A stretch of DNA of 64,000 nt from Caldilineaceae bacterium (lineage in GTDB: Bacteria; Chloroflexota; Anaerolineae; Caldilineales; Caldilineaceae). The notes under the pieces were generated by a model. That model searched no databases and was not told the origin of the DNA. It worked only from the letters and a program-made list of their open reading frames with translations. Each line of letters starts with the position of its first letter. Position 1 is the first letter of the stretch. Position numbers and translations under genes: made by a program. The stretch lies in assembly GCA_022842065.1 (NCBI GenBank), contig JALHQH010000002.1, positions 34,199-98,198 on the forward strand, written 5' to 3'. This document shows positions 26,013 to 34,863 of this stretch, one piece after another.

Positions 26013-26645
26013 TCAACAATGCTCTGCCAACACAGCCCCGACGGTTTGCAGGATGTACAACATGGAATAAGCCCCTGGATCGGGATGACCGATGCTGCGC
26101 TCAGCCAGCCGCGAGGAACGCCCCCGTTTGGCAGGTAGATCGGCAGTCGACGCGGCACCGGTGGCGGCGGCGGGGAGTGCGGCGTTCCAGGCCTGGGTCA
26201 ACCCAGCCCCTGCCATTACTTGGGCTGTAAACGCAGTAACAAACGGGTCGAGCGTATCGAGCATCGTCTTGTCACCCACCTTGGCTTTGCCTAGTTTCGC
26301 TAGCGCATCCCGGCTGGCGGTCATGGCGGCAGCAACAGTGGCCGCGGTTGGCGCTGCGCCAATCTTCTGCCCAATTGCGCTCATCATCATGCCATAGAGC
26401 GCACCGGACGAACCACCGGCGGCATCGGCAAAGGCACTGCCGGCCTGCATAAAGAGGTGCGGCACCGTTGTATCCATCGGGGCGCTTTCCAGCACGGTGA
26501 CCGCGGCGCGCATGCCGCGGGTCATACCGGTGCCGTGGTCGCCATCACCGGCGGCGGCGTCAAGTTTGCCCAGTTCTTCCTCGGCTGCGGTCAGCCGGTC
26601 GAGCATGGCTTGAAAAATTTGGCGCACAATCTCTGAAGCAGTCAT
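26013..26645 (-). CDS. Second DhaL-like kinase subunit
   Basis: A 210-residue DhaL homologue. ADP site: AAAGDGDHGTGMTRGM. Also GGSSGALYGMMMSAIG, VGDKTMLDTLDPF and a terminal AERSIGHPDPGAYSM. It is only moderately similar to the other DhaL (15313-15948). The ATG at 26645 is preceded by GAGGGTG; in-frame codons further upstream lie in a palindromic repeat and are not credible. It pairs with the DhaK homologue at 26750-27748. Because no second DhaM is present, it either shares DhaM or uses ATP directly, as erythrulose kinases of this family do (inference). Confidence 0.88.
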   Translation of the reverse strand: MTASEIVRQIFQAMLDRLTAAEEELGKLDAAAGDGDHGTGMTRGMRAAVTVLESAPMDTTVPHLFMQAGSAFADAAGGSSGALYGMMMSAIGQKIGAAPTAATVAAAMTASRDALAKLGKAKVGDKTMLDTLDPFVTAFTAQVMAGAGLTQAWNAALPAAATGAASTADLPAKRGRSSRLAERSIGHPDPGAYSMLYILQTVGAVLAEHC

Positions 26646-26656
26646 GATCACCCTCG

Positions 26657-26741
26657 TTCCACGCTCTGCGTGGAATGCGCATGGGGGCGCTCTGCGCCCA
26701 GGACGCAGAGCGTCCGCACTTGCGCCCACGCAGAGCGTGGG
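26657..26741. repeat. Four palindromes sharing the core CGCTCTGCG
   Basis: ttccacgc-tct-gcgtggaa (26657-26675), gggcgctctgcgccc (26685-26699), gacgcagagcgtc (26702-26714) and cccacgcagagcgtggg (26725-26741). All share cgctctgcg or its complement cgcagagcg. Fills the junction between DhaK2 and DhaL2. Confidence 0.9.
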
Positions 26742-26749
26742 TGCGAGTA

Positions 26750-27748
26750 TTAATGATTGGTATATGCCGGCGACGCGCAGGGGGCGTCGTATAAGGCTTG
26801 CAGTTCATCATCCAGCCAGAGTAGGGTCAAGGAACAACCGGCCATGTCGAGTGAGGTCACCATCTCGGTGACGATGGGCTTGTGCAGTTGCAACCCGGCG
26901 GCGGTCAGGTGCTGTTGTACCGAGCCATAGAGCACAAATAACTCTTCATATTTGGTCGAGCCCAACCCGTTGAGCAGCACGGCCACTTTGCTGTTGGCTC
27001 CAGCAGGCAGATCACCCAGCAATTTATCAACCAACAGCTTGGCAATCTCGGCGGCGGGGCGCATGATGTCGGTTTGGATGCCCGGCTCGCCGTGGACACC
27101 AAGGCCCAATTCCATCTTGTCCGCCTCGACCGTAAAGAGCGGTTCGCGCTGACCAGGGAGGGTGCAGCCATTAAAGGCAACGCCAAAGGAGCGAGTACGG
27201 TCGTTGGCCAAACGGGCATAGGCTTCAACGGTCGCCAGATCGTCGCCGCGTTCGGCACTGGCGCTGGCCACTTTGAAGACATGAAAATCACCGGCAATGC
27301 CACGGCGATTTTCTTCGTCACCCTTAGGGGCGGAGGCCACATCATCGGTGACGACGACGGTGCGCACCTCGATCCCTTCCATTTCGCAGCGCATGGCGGC
27401 CATGTCAAAGTTCATCACATCGCCACTGTAGTTGCCATAGCTGTAGAGCACCCCTTTGTCCGCGGCAATCGCCTTGGTACAGCGGTAAACCTGCTCGGTC
27501 GAAGGGCTGGTAAAGATCTCGCCGATGACAGCGCCCGTGGCCAAGCCCGGCCCCACAAAGCCACAAAAGGCAGGATAATGACCGGAGCCACCACCGATTA
27601 ACACGGAGACTTTGCCCGATGTCGGCGCACTGTGCGCCATCACCCCGGATGCGCCAGGAACGCGCTTGAGATAACGACCATAGGCGGCCACAAAACCGTC
27701 GATCATCTCTTCGCGAAAATTAATTGGATTATTATACAGTCGTGTCAT
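26750..27748 (-). CDS. Second DhaK-like kinase subunit (possibly erythrulose kinase)
   Basis: A 332-residue DhaK homologue. Substrate histidine H219 in GLGVHGEPGIQ and H57 in GGGSGHYPAFCGF. The N-terminus MTRLYNNPINFREEMIDGF is unlike the PTS DhaK at 16051 and resembles the DhaK-like kinases of tetrulose (L- or D-erythrulose) pathways. The pair with DhaL2, adjacent to a TIM-like isomerase and a PfkB kinase, supports a substrate other than, or in addition to, DHA. ATG 27748 is chosen: GGAAAG lies upstream, and the codons before it fall in a palindromic repeat. Confidence 0.88.
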   Translation of the reverse strand: MTRLYNNPINFREEMIDGFVAAYGRYLKRVPGASGVMAHSAPTSGKVSVLIGGGSGHYPAFCGFVGPGLATGAVIGEIFTSPSTEQVYRCTKAIAADKGVLYSYGNYSGDVMNFDMAAMRCEMEGIEVRTVVVTDDVASAPKGDEENRRGIAGDFHVFKVASASAERGDDLATVEAYARLANDRTRSFGVAFNGCTLPGQREPLFTVEADKMELGLGVHGEPGIQTDIMRPAAEIAKLLVDKLLGDLPAGANSKVAVLLNGLGSTKYEELFVLYGSVQQHLTAAGLQLHKPIVTEMVTSLDMAGCSLTLLWLDDELQALYDAPCASPAYTNH

Positions 27749-27781
27749 GGTACGTCTTTCCGTATATGCAGAGGAAGGGCA

Positions 27782-27830
27782 GACAAGATGACCGGATGAC
27801 AAGATGATTTTGTCATCCGGTCATCTTGTC
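27782..27830. repeat. 20-bp perfect hairpin (GATGACAA family)
   Basis: gacaagatgaccggatgaca (27782-27801) and its exact complement (27811-27830) with a 9-nt loop. Shares its unit with 1-178 and 40055-40235. Lies between the TIM-like gene and DhaK2. Confidence 0.92.
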
Positions 27831-27842
27831 ATTCGATCTTTT

Positions 27843-28637
27843 CTATTCAACCCAGCTCGCGCGATGGGCCGCCAACCCCAATTGCAACACCTCAACAAAA
27901 CCCTGCGGTGTCCACGCCGCCCGCCCGACAAAAAGGCCATCGACATCGGGTAAAGCCGCATACGCCGCACAGTTATCACGGTTGACACTGCCGCCGTAAA
28001 GCAAGGGGATCTGCCGAGCAACGTCACCAAATTTGGTCAGCAATACCGCACGCATCCAACTGTGCATCTCGCCAACCACCGTCGGTTCAGCCGGTGTGCC
28101 CCCTTCGCCAATCGACCAAATTGGTTCATAAGCGACCAACAGATTAGGCAGGGCAGCGGTTGGCAGATCAGCGAGCGCAGTCTTGAGTTGAATCGCAACT
28201 ACCTCTTGCGAAATACCGACAGCGCGTTCGGCGGCATGTTCACCAACACAGAGTAGCACACGCAGACTGGCAGATGTTGCCGCCATCACCTTTTTGCGCA
28301 GCGCTTCATTTGTCTCGCCAAAGAGCGTGCGCCGTTCCGCATGGCCAAGCATGACCAGTTCAGCGCCGGCTGCCCGCACCATTGAGGCCGAAATCTCACC
28401 GGTATATGCGCCTTCGGCAGCCCAGTGCATCGTCTGCGCCCCCAGCCAGATGGGGCGATCTTTCAGCCGTTCTGCCGCCGTTGTCAACGATGTAAAAGGG
28501 GGAATCAAAAAAAGTTGCAGTGTTGCACTAGCCAACGGATGGTCAGTCAACAGTTGACTAAGTTCTGTAATAAACGCCGCGGTCTGTGCTGGCGTCTGGT
28601 GCATCTTAAAGTTCGAGCCAAAGTAAAAAGGCATCAT
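27843..28637 (-). CDS. Triosephosphate isomerase-like protein
   Basis: A 264-residue TIM-barrel isomerase. Catalytic residues are kept: N9/K11 in GSNFKMH, H99 in MLGHAERR and E171 in VAYEPIW. Two departures from classic TIM are visible: the serine after the histidine is Ala (LGHAERR instead of LGHSERR), and flexible loop 6 reads PIWSIGEGGTP instead of PVWAIGTGKT. The phosphate-binding LYGGSVNRDN is kept. Such paralogues in polyol clusters isomerise erythrulose phosphates, so this is probably not the housekeeping enzyme (inference). Its ATG abuts the stop of the PfkB gene (TAAATG), indicating coupled translation. Confidence 0.85.
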   Translation of the reverse strand: MMPFYFGSNFKMHQTPAQTAAFITELSQLLTDHPLASATLQLFLIPPFTSLTTAAERLKDRPIWLGAQTMHWAAEGAYTGEISASMVRAAGAELVMLGHAERRTLFGETNEALRKKVMAATSASLRVLLCVGEHAAERAVGISQEVVAIQLKTALADLPTAALPNLLVAYEPIWSIGEGGTPAEPTVVGEMHSWMRAVLLTKFGDVARQIPLLYGGSVNRDNCAAYAALPDVDGLFVGRAAWTPQGFVEVLQLGLAAHRASWVE

Positions 28638-29606
28638 TTAGTCGGTCATCGGCAAGTGTTCAGCATTGCGCATAAAGGCCAGCGTCTGTTCCAGATCAAC
28701 AATCCCCGCATCCGAGCCAAGCCCGGTGGCGACCAAACCGGAAGCAGCCGTCCCCAAGCGCCCCGCCTCTTCTAATGACCAACCCTGACTCAGCCCATAA
28801 ATAAAGCCGGCGCAATAGGCATCACCACAACCGGTGGTATCAACCACAGCCACCTTGAAGGCGGGCAGGCGAATTTCGCCAAAGGCTCTCGCGGCGATGC
28901 TACTGCCCTGTGCACCCATCTTGAGTACGGTATGTTTCGCGCCGCGATCAAGGAAGAAATCGATCACATCCTGGCGACTTTGGTAGGGGTGCCCAGCCAG
29001 GCGCATCATCATCTGTGCTTCGTCCAAACTCGGCATGAAATAGTCGATATAGGGCAGACAGGGTTCGATCAAATCGAGCAGATCAGGCCGCTCGACCGCG
29101 ACCAGATCAAACGAAGTGATCACTCCATGTTGATGGGCAAATTTCAACAGTTCCACGGTCGGTTGGCCATCGAACTTAGGCATCAACGAAGTGCCGCCCA
29201 TGTGTAAATATTGGGCGGCTTTGATCACCTCCCAGTTGACATCTGCCAGGGTCATTTCGCCGTTTGCACCTGGGACATGCAGGGCTGGGCGTTCGCCATT
29301 CGGGCGGATCGGCAGCATAGTGGCGGAGCTTTGTACACCGGCCTTACGCACCAGATTGGTGGTGTCGATGCCATAGTTCTGCATGGTGTTGACGAGGAAA
29401 TTGCCCAGTTCGTCGGTGCCGACGGCACCCATCGCCACGACCTTTGCCCCTAGTTTGGCTAGGTCAACGCTGGTGCCGGCGGCCGTACCGGCCACCGTAA
29501 TCCGAATTTCATCAAGCAGGGCAACGTTCTGACCGGGGGGAATACTCGTGACAGGACGGCCAAGAATATCAACAATGTGGATGCCGATACTAATCACAGT
29601 CGCCAT
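28638..29606 (-). CDS. PfkB-family carbohydrate kinase
   Basis: A 322-residue ribokinase/PfkB-type sugar kinase. ATP and catalytic motif DTTGCGDAYCAGF (D256 to D262; the usual Ala is Cys), N-terminal GTAAGTSVDLAKLGAKV and PSLDEAQMMMRLAG are visible. It is the first gene of the catabolic cluster, translationally coupled to the TIM-like gene, so it may phosphorylate the sugar or sugar phosphate that the isomerase handles. The exact substrate cannot be read. A promoter-like TTGGCG-N18-TATGTT lies on the minus strand within the 350-bp upstream region. Confidence 0.88.
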   Translation of the reverse strand: MATVISIGIHIVDILGRPVTSIPPGQNVALLDEIRITVAGTAAGTSVDLAKLGAKVVAMGAVGTDELGNFLVNTMQNYGIDTTNLVRKAGVQSSATMLPIRPNGERPALHVPGANGEMTLADVNWEVIKAAQYLHMGGTSLMPKFDGQPTVELLKFAHQHGVITSFDLVAVERPDLLDLIEPCLPYIDYFMPSLDEAQMMMRLAGHPYQSRQDVIDFFLDRGAKHTVLKMGAQGSSIAARAFGEIRLPAFKVAVVDTTGCGDAYCAGFIYGLSQGWSLEEAGRLGTAASGLVATGLGSDAGIVDLEQTLAFMRNAEHLPMTD

Positions 29607-29827
29607 GCAAAACCAACTTTCATGCGAGGTTCAGGTAAGAGAGCGGCAAGTCACGACGCGGCAGCCTTGCACTAAGGATTGCGATCCAATGGATTTTGCG
29701 TTGAATATACCGTCGTTACTGAACTACTGTATTTGGATATCACTTTGGGTGAGGAGAAAAGTGCTGTTTGTCAGCGGCCTATAACATAACACAGCTTGGG
29801 GTAGAACGCCAAAATTTCGATTTTCGT

Positions 29828-29955
29828 GGGAAGGTAAATCGGTAGACTGGTACATCGGTAGACTGGTACATCGGTAGATAAGTACATCGGTAGACTGGTA
29901 CATCGGTATGAATTTCCCGATTTACCGATTTACCAGTCTACCAGTCTACCTGCTT
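29828..29955. repeat. Large hairpin from 8-bp units (GGTAAATC family)
   Basis: Left side (29828-29908) has about ten 8-bp units of the type cggtagac/tggtacat/cggtaaat. Right side (29914-29950) is the inverted complement (cgatttac, cagtctac). It lies between the AraC gene's 3' end and the PfkB operon start, which otherwise holds about 220 bp (29607-29827) with no gene. Confidence 0.92.
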
Positions 29956-29957
29956 CC

Positions 29958-30785
29958 CTACCCCACCTGCGATGGCGGGATGCCGAGGATCTGTTTGAAG
30001 ACGCGCGAAAAGTAGAAGGGGTCTTGGTAACCGACGGCGTAGGCGGCTTCTTTGACACTTTTGCCTTCCTCGTGAATTAGGCGGTACGCCGTCATCACGC
30101 GCTCGCGGTTGATGACGGTGGAGGGGGTGATACCCAATTCGCGGCGGAAGAGCAGGTTGACATGTTCGGGGGTCAGGCCAAAGGCGGCGGCGAGGACGGT
30201 GCGCGATAGTGGTTGTTGCAAGTTGGCACGGATAAAGGCGATCATCTCCTCCATCCGCGCGCTCAGGGTGACCGTGGTTGGCTGTTGCCAATGGCCGAGG
30301 AGCAGCAACAAGATCTCCTGCGCAATGGCGGCCATCAACAATTCACGCTGCGGCAGATAACTGCGGAAGATCGCCGCGTTGCGCCTGAAGCGTTCATGCA
30401 TGTAGGCAAAGTCAGCGACACGCGTCACCAACTCAGGTGTTTGGGCCAGGCGATAATCACCAGCCGCCCAGGCCGCAAGTGGCACACATTCCAAATGCAG
30501 ACCGGAAATCAGGCCGTCACTGCCCCCAGGGTTATAGGCGGCGCCCGCATGGCGAAAAGTGTGCCGCCGCGCCGGTTCGATCCAGAGTAACTCCCCAGCC
30601 CGTACCAGAATTTCAGCCCGCGCCGCCTCCCTTTCCTCCGCGCGGTAGAGAAAAGTGCCACGGATCACCAGGATCAACTGCAAATCCGGGATCACCCGGT
30701 AGGCCCAACTCTGGTCAGGTTGCACATCGTGGTAATTGGCAATCCGCACCACGGGGCGCAGATCAGCAGGTGATAAAATTCGCAT
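29958..30785 (-). CDS. AraC-family transcriptional regulator
   Basis: A 275-residue regulator. An N-terminal cupin-like sensor domain (residues 1-165) contains ILVIRGTFLYRAEEREA and RAGELLWIEPARRHTF. A C-terminal AraC double helix-turn-helix (175-275) has LSRTVLAAAFGLTPEHVNLLFRRELG and the signature AAYAVGYQDPFYFSRVFKQILGIPPSQ. It is upstream of and parallel to the 12-30 kb catabolic cluster, so it is the prime candidate for its sugar or polyol-responsive activator. The divergent PhyH gene at 31003 may be a second target. Confidence 0.92.
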   Translation of the reverse strand: MRILSPADLRPVVRIANYHDVQPDQSWAYRVIPDLQLILVIRGTFLYRAEEREAARAEILVRAGELLWIEPARRHTFRHAGAAYNPGGSDGLISGLHLECVPLAAWAAGDYRLAQTPELVTRVADFAYMHERFRRNAAIFRSYLPQRELLMAAIAQEILLLLLGHWQQPTTVTLSARMEEMIAFIRANLQQPLSRTVLAAAFGLTPEHVNLLFRRELGITPSTVINRERVMTAYRLIHEEGKSVKEAAYAVGYQDPFYFSRVFKQILGIPPSQVG

Positions 30786-30891
30786 AAAATATTATTCTCG
30801 TCCATGTCTGGCTAATCCGAGTCCATTCCATTTTGCGCGATTATCCTATATCATCAGCGCAGTTTGATCAATTCCAGCGCCCATCTAGGAC

Positions 30892-30943
30892 TCACGCCTC
30901 GTCGTAGGGGCACGGTATACTGTGCCCCTACGACGAGGCGTGA
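30892..30943. repeat. 22-bp perfect hairpin
   Basis: tcacgcctcgtcgtaggggc-ac (30892-30913) and its complement (30922-30943) with an 8-nt loop, in the AraC-PhyH divergent region. Located 60 bp before the PhyH start, so it would fold in that leader. Confidence 0.9.
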
Positions 30944-31002
30944 CGTAAGTGCTAAACACCATAGAAGTCCATGTCAACCATCATTTAGTTCAGGAGAAAC
31001 AG

Positions 31003-31797
31003 ATGCTTTCCCAAGCCCAGATTGATTTTTTTCACGCCAATGGTTATGTCAACGGCGGCCTGGTCTTAACCGATGAAGAAGTCGAAACGCTACGCGCCGA
31101 AACGATGCGTGTCATCGAAGAGCGCGAACGCACCGATATTCCCCAGCCTGTACTGGTGCGCAACTTGGGCCGCGATGATAGCGCCCAGGTCTGGCAGATC
31201 GTCGATATTTGGATGGCCAGCGTGCCTTTCAAGACCCTCATGGCCCATGAAAAGATCACCAAGGGGCTGGCCCAACTGACCAGTGCTACCGAACTACGGA
31301 TCTGGCATGACCAGATCCAGTACAAACCACCGGCAGTGGGTGGTGTCAACATGTGGCACCAGGACGCCCCCTACTGGCCAATCGTCGCGCCGATGACCGA
31401 AGTGACCGCCTGGGTCGCACTGGATGATGCCGACGAGGAGAACGGGTGCATGAGCATGGTCCCCGGCTCGCATCTGTGGGGCGACAATATTAACTTCCTG
31501 CACACGCTGCGCAATTATGAAGAGATGCCGGATCGCTTTGCAGAGCACGAAATCAAAGTGATCCGCTGCCCGGTTAAAAAGGGCGAAGTCCACTATCACC
31601 ACGCCCTCACCTGGCACGGTTCACACGCCAACAAGAGTGGCCGCCCCCGCCGCGCGATTGCCCTGCACTACATGACACAGGACGCCCGCTTTGTCGCCGC
31701 CGGGCAACACCCGATGAAGCCCTACGTCGAAGTCAATGACGGCGAACTGATGCGGGGGAAGGCTTTCCCCCAAGTCTATCCGATGCGCGAGGTATAG
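31003..31797 (+). CDS. Phytanoyl-CoA dioxygenase (PhyH) family protein
   Basis: A 264-residue Fe(II)/2-oxoglutarate dioxygenase. Metal ligands H119-x-D121 in MWHQDAPYWP and H205 in LTWHGSHAN; R216/R217 near it is the likely 2-oxoglutarate anchor. VPGSHLWG and VKKGEVHYHH are typical of PhyH. The ATG at 31003 follows AGGAGA at optimal spacing. Little similarity to the other PhyH at 1411-2202 beyond the metal site. Divergent from the AraC gene and followed by a hairpin; substrate unknown. Confidence 0.92.
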   Translation: MLSQAQIDFFHANGYVNGGLVLTDEEVETLRAETMRVIEERERTDIPQPVLVRNLGRDDSAQVWQIVDIWMASVPFKTLMAHEKITKGLAQLTSATELRIWHDQIQYKPPAVGGVNMWHQDAPYWPIVAPMTEVTAWVALDDADEENGCMSMVPGSHLWGDNINFLHTLRNYEEMPDRFAEHEIKVIRCPVKKGEVHYHHALTWHGSHANKSGRPRRAIALHYMTQDARFVAAGQHPMKPYVEVNDGELMRGKAFPQVYPMREV

Positions 31798-31799
31798 GA

Positions 31800-31871
31800 T
31801 TGGGTGATTGGTGATTGGGTGATTGGTGATTCAGCTTGTCGAAATCACCAATCACCCAATTACCAATCACC
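31800..31871. repeat. Hairpin from GGTGATTG units
   Basis: Left side ttgggtgattggtgatt twice (31800-31831), a loop containing cagcttgtcgaa, right side aatcaccaatcaccc plus (31843-31871). Sits directly after the PhyH stop; the same unit starts the cluster at 20561. Confidence 0.9.
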
Positions 31872-31921
31872 TTATCATAATCAAGTTGGCATTGTCAGCA
31901 ATTACTGCTATAGTGACTGGT

Positions 31922-34789
31922 ATGCTACGGTCGTTGTTACTTTTTGATCTCTGTCGTTTAACCTTTCAACGCTTGGTGAGCCGCCCGGCGCTTTCGCTGT
32001 TGGCGCTGATTGGGATTGTGCTTGCGGTCGGGCTGGTGACGAGTGCCCCCTTCTTCAGCCAAGCCGTCGACCGGGTCATTCTGCAACAAGAATTGGATGC
32101 ACTGAGTGCGACGACTGGGCGTATCCCATTCTCGACACGGGTCTACTTTCAACCATCCTCGCGCAAACCGCTATCCCTGGTTGATGCCGAAAATGTAGGG
32201 CGCAGTATTGGCGACACGATTGCCGCCGAGATCGGGCTGCCGTTGGCACACATGGGCATCCAGGTCGAGAGCGGCGGTTTGATGTTGCTGCCCGCCCCTG
32301 ATGATGCCCGTTACACCTCAAAAAACTCCTTTTTGAACACTGTCAACGCCGCCTATGTGGGTGATGTGGCCGAACACCTGGAGATTATCGCCGGTGAGCC
32401 ACTGGCCGACTATGAACCGTCCGCCCCCGAAACCCTTGATGTCTGGATGCATGTGCGGCTGGCAGAGGAGATGGGGCTACATGTCGGGGAGCGTTTCCAG
32501 GTGGCGCTCAATTTGCGCGCCACTCCCCGCTTTATTTACATTCGCGGCTTCTGGCAGGCGAAAGATCCGACTGATCGCTTCTGGTTTAGCAACCCTGACA
32601 CAGGGATGCGCACGACCCTGTTGGTGACGCGCACGGGCTACCTGCAATTTATCGAGGCGATGGTACCGGCCAAATCGGGCTTTGTCAACTGGCACATTAT
32701 TCTGGATGAGAGCGGGCTCAACCCCAAGTATGCCGCCCAATATGCCGCCGGCTTTGAACAGGGGATGGCGGTGGTCAATAAATACTTGCCGGGCGCGCGG
32801 CTTGATATTTCGCCGCTGGATCCGCTAAAGGAATTTGTGCGCCGCCAGTCACGCTTGACGCTGGTGCTGCTTGGCTTTAATATTCCGGCGTTGGCCTTTC
32901 TGCTCTACTTTTTGCTCCAGATCTCCCTGATCATTGTGCGTTGGCAACAGCGCGAAACCGCGCTGCTCGTCAGCCGCGGCATGAGCATACCCCACGTCCT
33001 GGGGCTGACCTTACTGGAAGAGATCATCCTCTTTATCGTGGGCATTCCCCTTGGCATTGGCTTTGGCATGTTGCTCGCGCGCGGGATGGGCTATACGGTG
33101 AGTTTTCTCGCCTTTATGGATCGACCACCATTGCCGGTTTCGCTACAGGGGATGAGCATCTGGCTCCTGTTGTTGGCGCTGGCGGTAGCCTTGCTGTCGC
33201 GACTCTTACCAACTTTCCAAGCGGCGCGGCAGAGTGTGGTTGAGCAGGCGCGTGAAGGGGCACGGCCCTTGCGCGGCCCCTTTTGGCAACGCATCTATCT
33301 GGATTTTGTCTTAATTCTGCCCACCTATTATGTCTATCAACAGTTGGCACAACGCGGGACTTTGGCGGTGGGCGCAGATGGGGCAACGCTGTTGAATACT
33401 ACCGGCGGCGTGGCCCCCGCCGAATCAACCCAACTTTTTCAGGATCCACTGTTGATCCTGGCCCCAGCGCTCTTTATCCTCTGTGTCACCTTGCTGAGTA
33501 TGCGCGTCTTTCCCTGGATCTTGCGCTTCTTTGATCTGATCGCCAGCCGCACGCCGTGGCTATCGCTACATCTGGCGTTGCGGCAACTGGGGCGGAGCAG
33601 TCACCACTATATCACCCCGCTGATGTTAGTGATTGTGGCACTGGCGATGGGCGTCTACATGCGCTCGCTGGCCGAGAGCCTTGATCAGTGGTTGATTGAT
33701 CAAGTTTATTATCACACGGGGGCGGATCTCTCCTTTGTGCCCTATATTGAACCCAGCGAAAATAGCGAACTACGCACAGAGGGACTGATTCCGCCCAAGG
33801 ATGACTTTGCGGTAATGCCCGGTGTGGCAGCCGCCACGCGTGTCGGCAACTATGGGATCACCATTGGCACGGCCGATGGTCGTGGGCTAAACGGCCGCAT
33901 GTTGGCGATTGATCGGGTCGATTTTAGCAACGTTGCCTGGTTTCGCTCTGACTTTGCCAGCGAACCACTGGGTGCGCTGATGAATCGGCTGGCCTTAGCG
34001 CCCGAAGGCATCCTTGTGACGCAAGCGCTGCTCGATGGTCTGCAATTGCGCATCGGCGACCGCCTGTCCATGCGGGTCCGCCTGGCGGATGGCATCTCGA
34101 TCGACAGCACCTTTCAGATCGCCGGCCTCTATCGTCACTTTCCGACCGTTGAAAATGAAGAAGTGGTGGTCGTCGGCAATTTGGAAAATCTCTTTACCGA
34201 AGCTGGGGCCGAATTTGAGCACCAGATCTGGATGCGTACCAAAGCTGGCTTCGACGAAAAAGCGCTCTTTCAGGCGGTGCGGAGCAAAGGGGTAGAGCCA
34301 ATTTTACAGCGCAACGCGCGCACCACGATTGCAGCGGATCAGGCCAAGTTGGAGCGCGTTGGCATCTTCGGCACCTTGACCGTTGGCTTTATGGCCGCCA
34401 CCCTGATGGCCATGTTGGCCCTGTTGGTCCACAACTATGCCTCGCTGCAGGAGCGACTTTATCAATTTGGCGTCATGCGCGCGATTGGGCTCTGGCGCAG
34501 CCAAGTGATCACACAGGTGGTGCTCGAATACAGCATGTTAACCGCGTATGGCGCGATTGTGGGCGCGCTCATTGGCTTGTACACTTCACAGATCTTCGCC
34601 CCCTTCTTCCGCATCCCCGAACAGAGTGGTCTGCCCTTGCCCCCGTTGCTGCCGATCATCGCTGAAGATGCTACCCTGACCCTCGGCCTGACCTTTGCCG
34701 CGCTGATGATCACCTGCGAGCTCTTTGTGATGACGCGGGCGTTGACTTCACGGGTCTTTGCCGCGCTGCGCATGGGTCACCAGGGGTAG
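31922..34789 (+). CDS. ABC-type export permease, FtsX/MacB type
   Basis: About 955 residues. One N-terminal membrane helix (LALIGIVLAVGLVTSAPFF), a large extracytoplasmic region, a first FtsX-like three-helix block (residues 320-440), a second extracellular region, and a C-terminal FtsX block ending LTFAALMITCELFVMTRAL, with YQFGVMRAIGLWRSQVI between its first two helices. The architecture matches permeases of the MacB/LolC/FtsX class with two FtsX domains. No cognate ATPase is adjacent. Start at ATG 31922; codons upstream to 31823 lie in a repeat. Confidence 0.8.
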   Translation: MLRSLLLFDLCRLTFQRLVSRPALSLLALIGIVLAVGLVTSAPFFSQAVDRVILQQELDALSATTGRIPFSTRVYFQPSSRKPLSLVDAENVGRSIGDTIAAEIGLPLAHMGIQVESGGLMLLPAPDDARYTSKNSFLNTVNAAYVGDVAEHLEIIAGEPLADYEPSAPETLDVWMHVRLAEEMGLHVGERFQVALNLRATPRFIYIRGFWQAKDPTDRFWFSNPDTGMRTTLLVTRTGYLQFIEAMVPAKSGFVNWHIILDESGLNPKYAAQYAAGFEQGMAVVNKYLPGARLDISPLDPLKEFVRRQSRLTLVLLGFNIPALAFLLYFLLQISLIIVRWQQRETALLVSRGMSIPHVLGLTLLEEIILFIVGIPLGIGFGMLLARGMGYTVSFLAFMDRPPLPVSLQGMSIWLLLLALAVALLSRLLPTFQAARQSVVEQAREGARPLRGPFWQRIYLDFVLILPTYYVYQQLAQRGTLAVGADGATLLNTTGGVAPAESTQLFQDPLLILAPALFILCVTLLSMRVFPWILRFFDLIASRTPWLSLHLALRQLGRSSHHYITPLMLVIVALAMGVYMRSLAESLDQWLIDQVYYHTGADLSFVPYIEPSENSELRTEGLIPPKDDFAVMPGVAAATRVGNYGITIGTADGRGLNGRMLAIDRVDFSNVAWFRSDFASEPLGALMNRLALAPEGILVTQALLDGLQLRIGDRLSMRVRLADGISIDSTFQIAGLYRHFPTVENEEVVVVGNLENLFTEAGAEFEHQIWMRTKAGFDEKALFQAVRSKGVEPILQRNARTTIAADQAKLERVGIFGTLTVGFMAATLMAMLALLVHNYASLQERLYQFGVMRAIGLWRSQVITQVVLEYSMLTAYGAIVGALIGLYTSQIFAPFFRIPEQSGLPLPPLLPIIAEDATLTLGLTFAALMITCELFVMTRALTSRVFAALRMGHQG

Positions 34790-34863
34790 TGTAATAGGCG
34801 ATTTCGTGGTATAATTATCAATCGAGGAAGTCAGCGGGAAGAGATGGCAGCAAGAGGTGTAAG

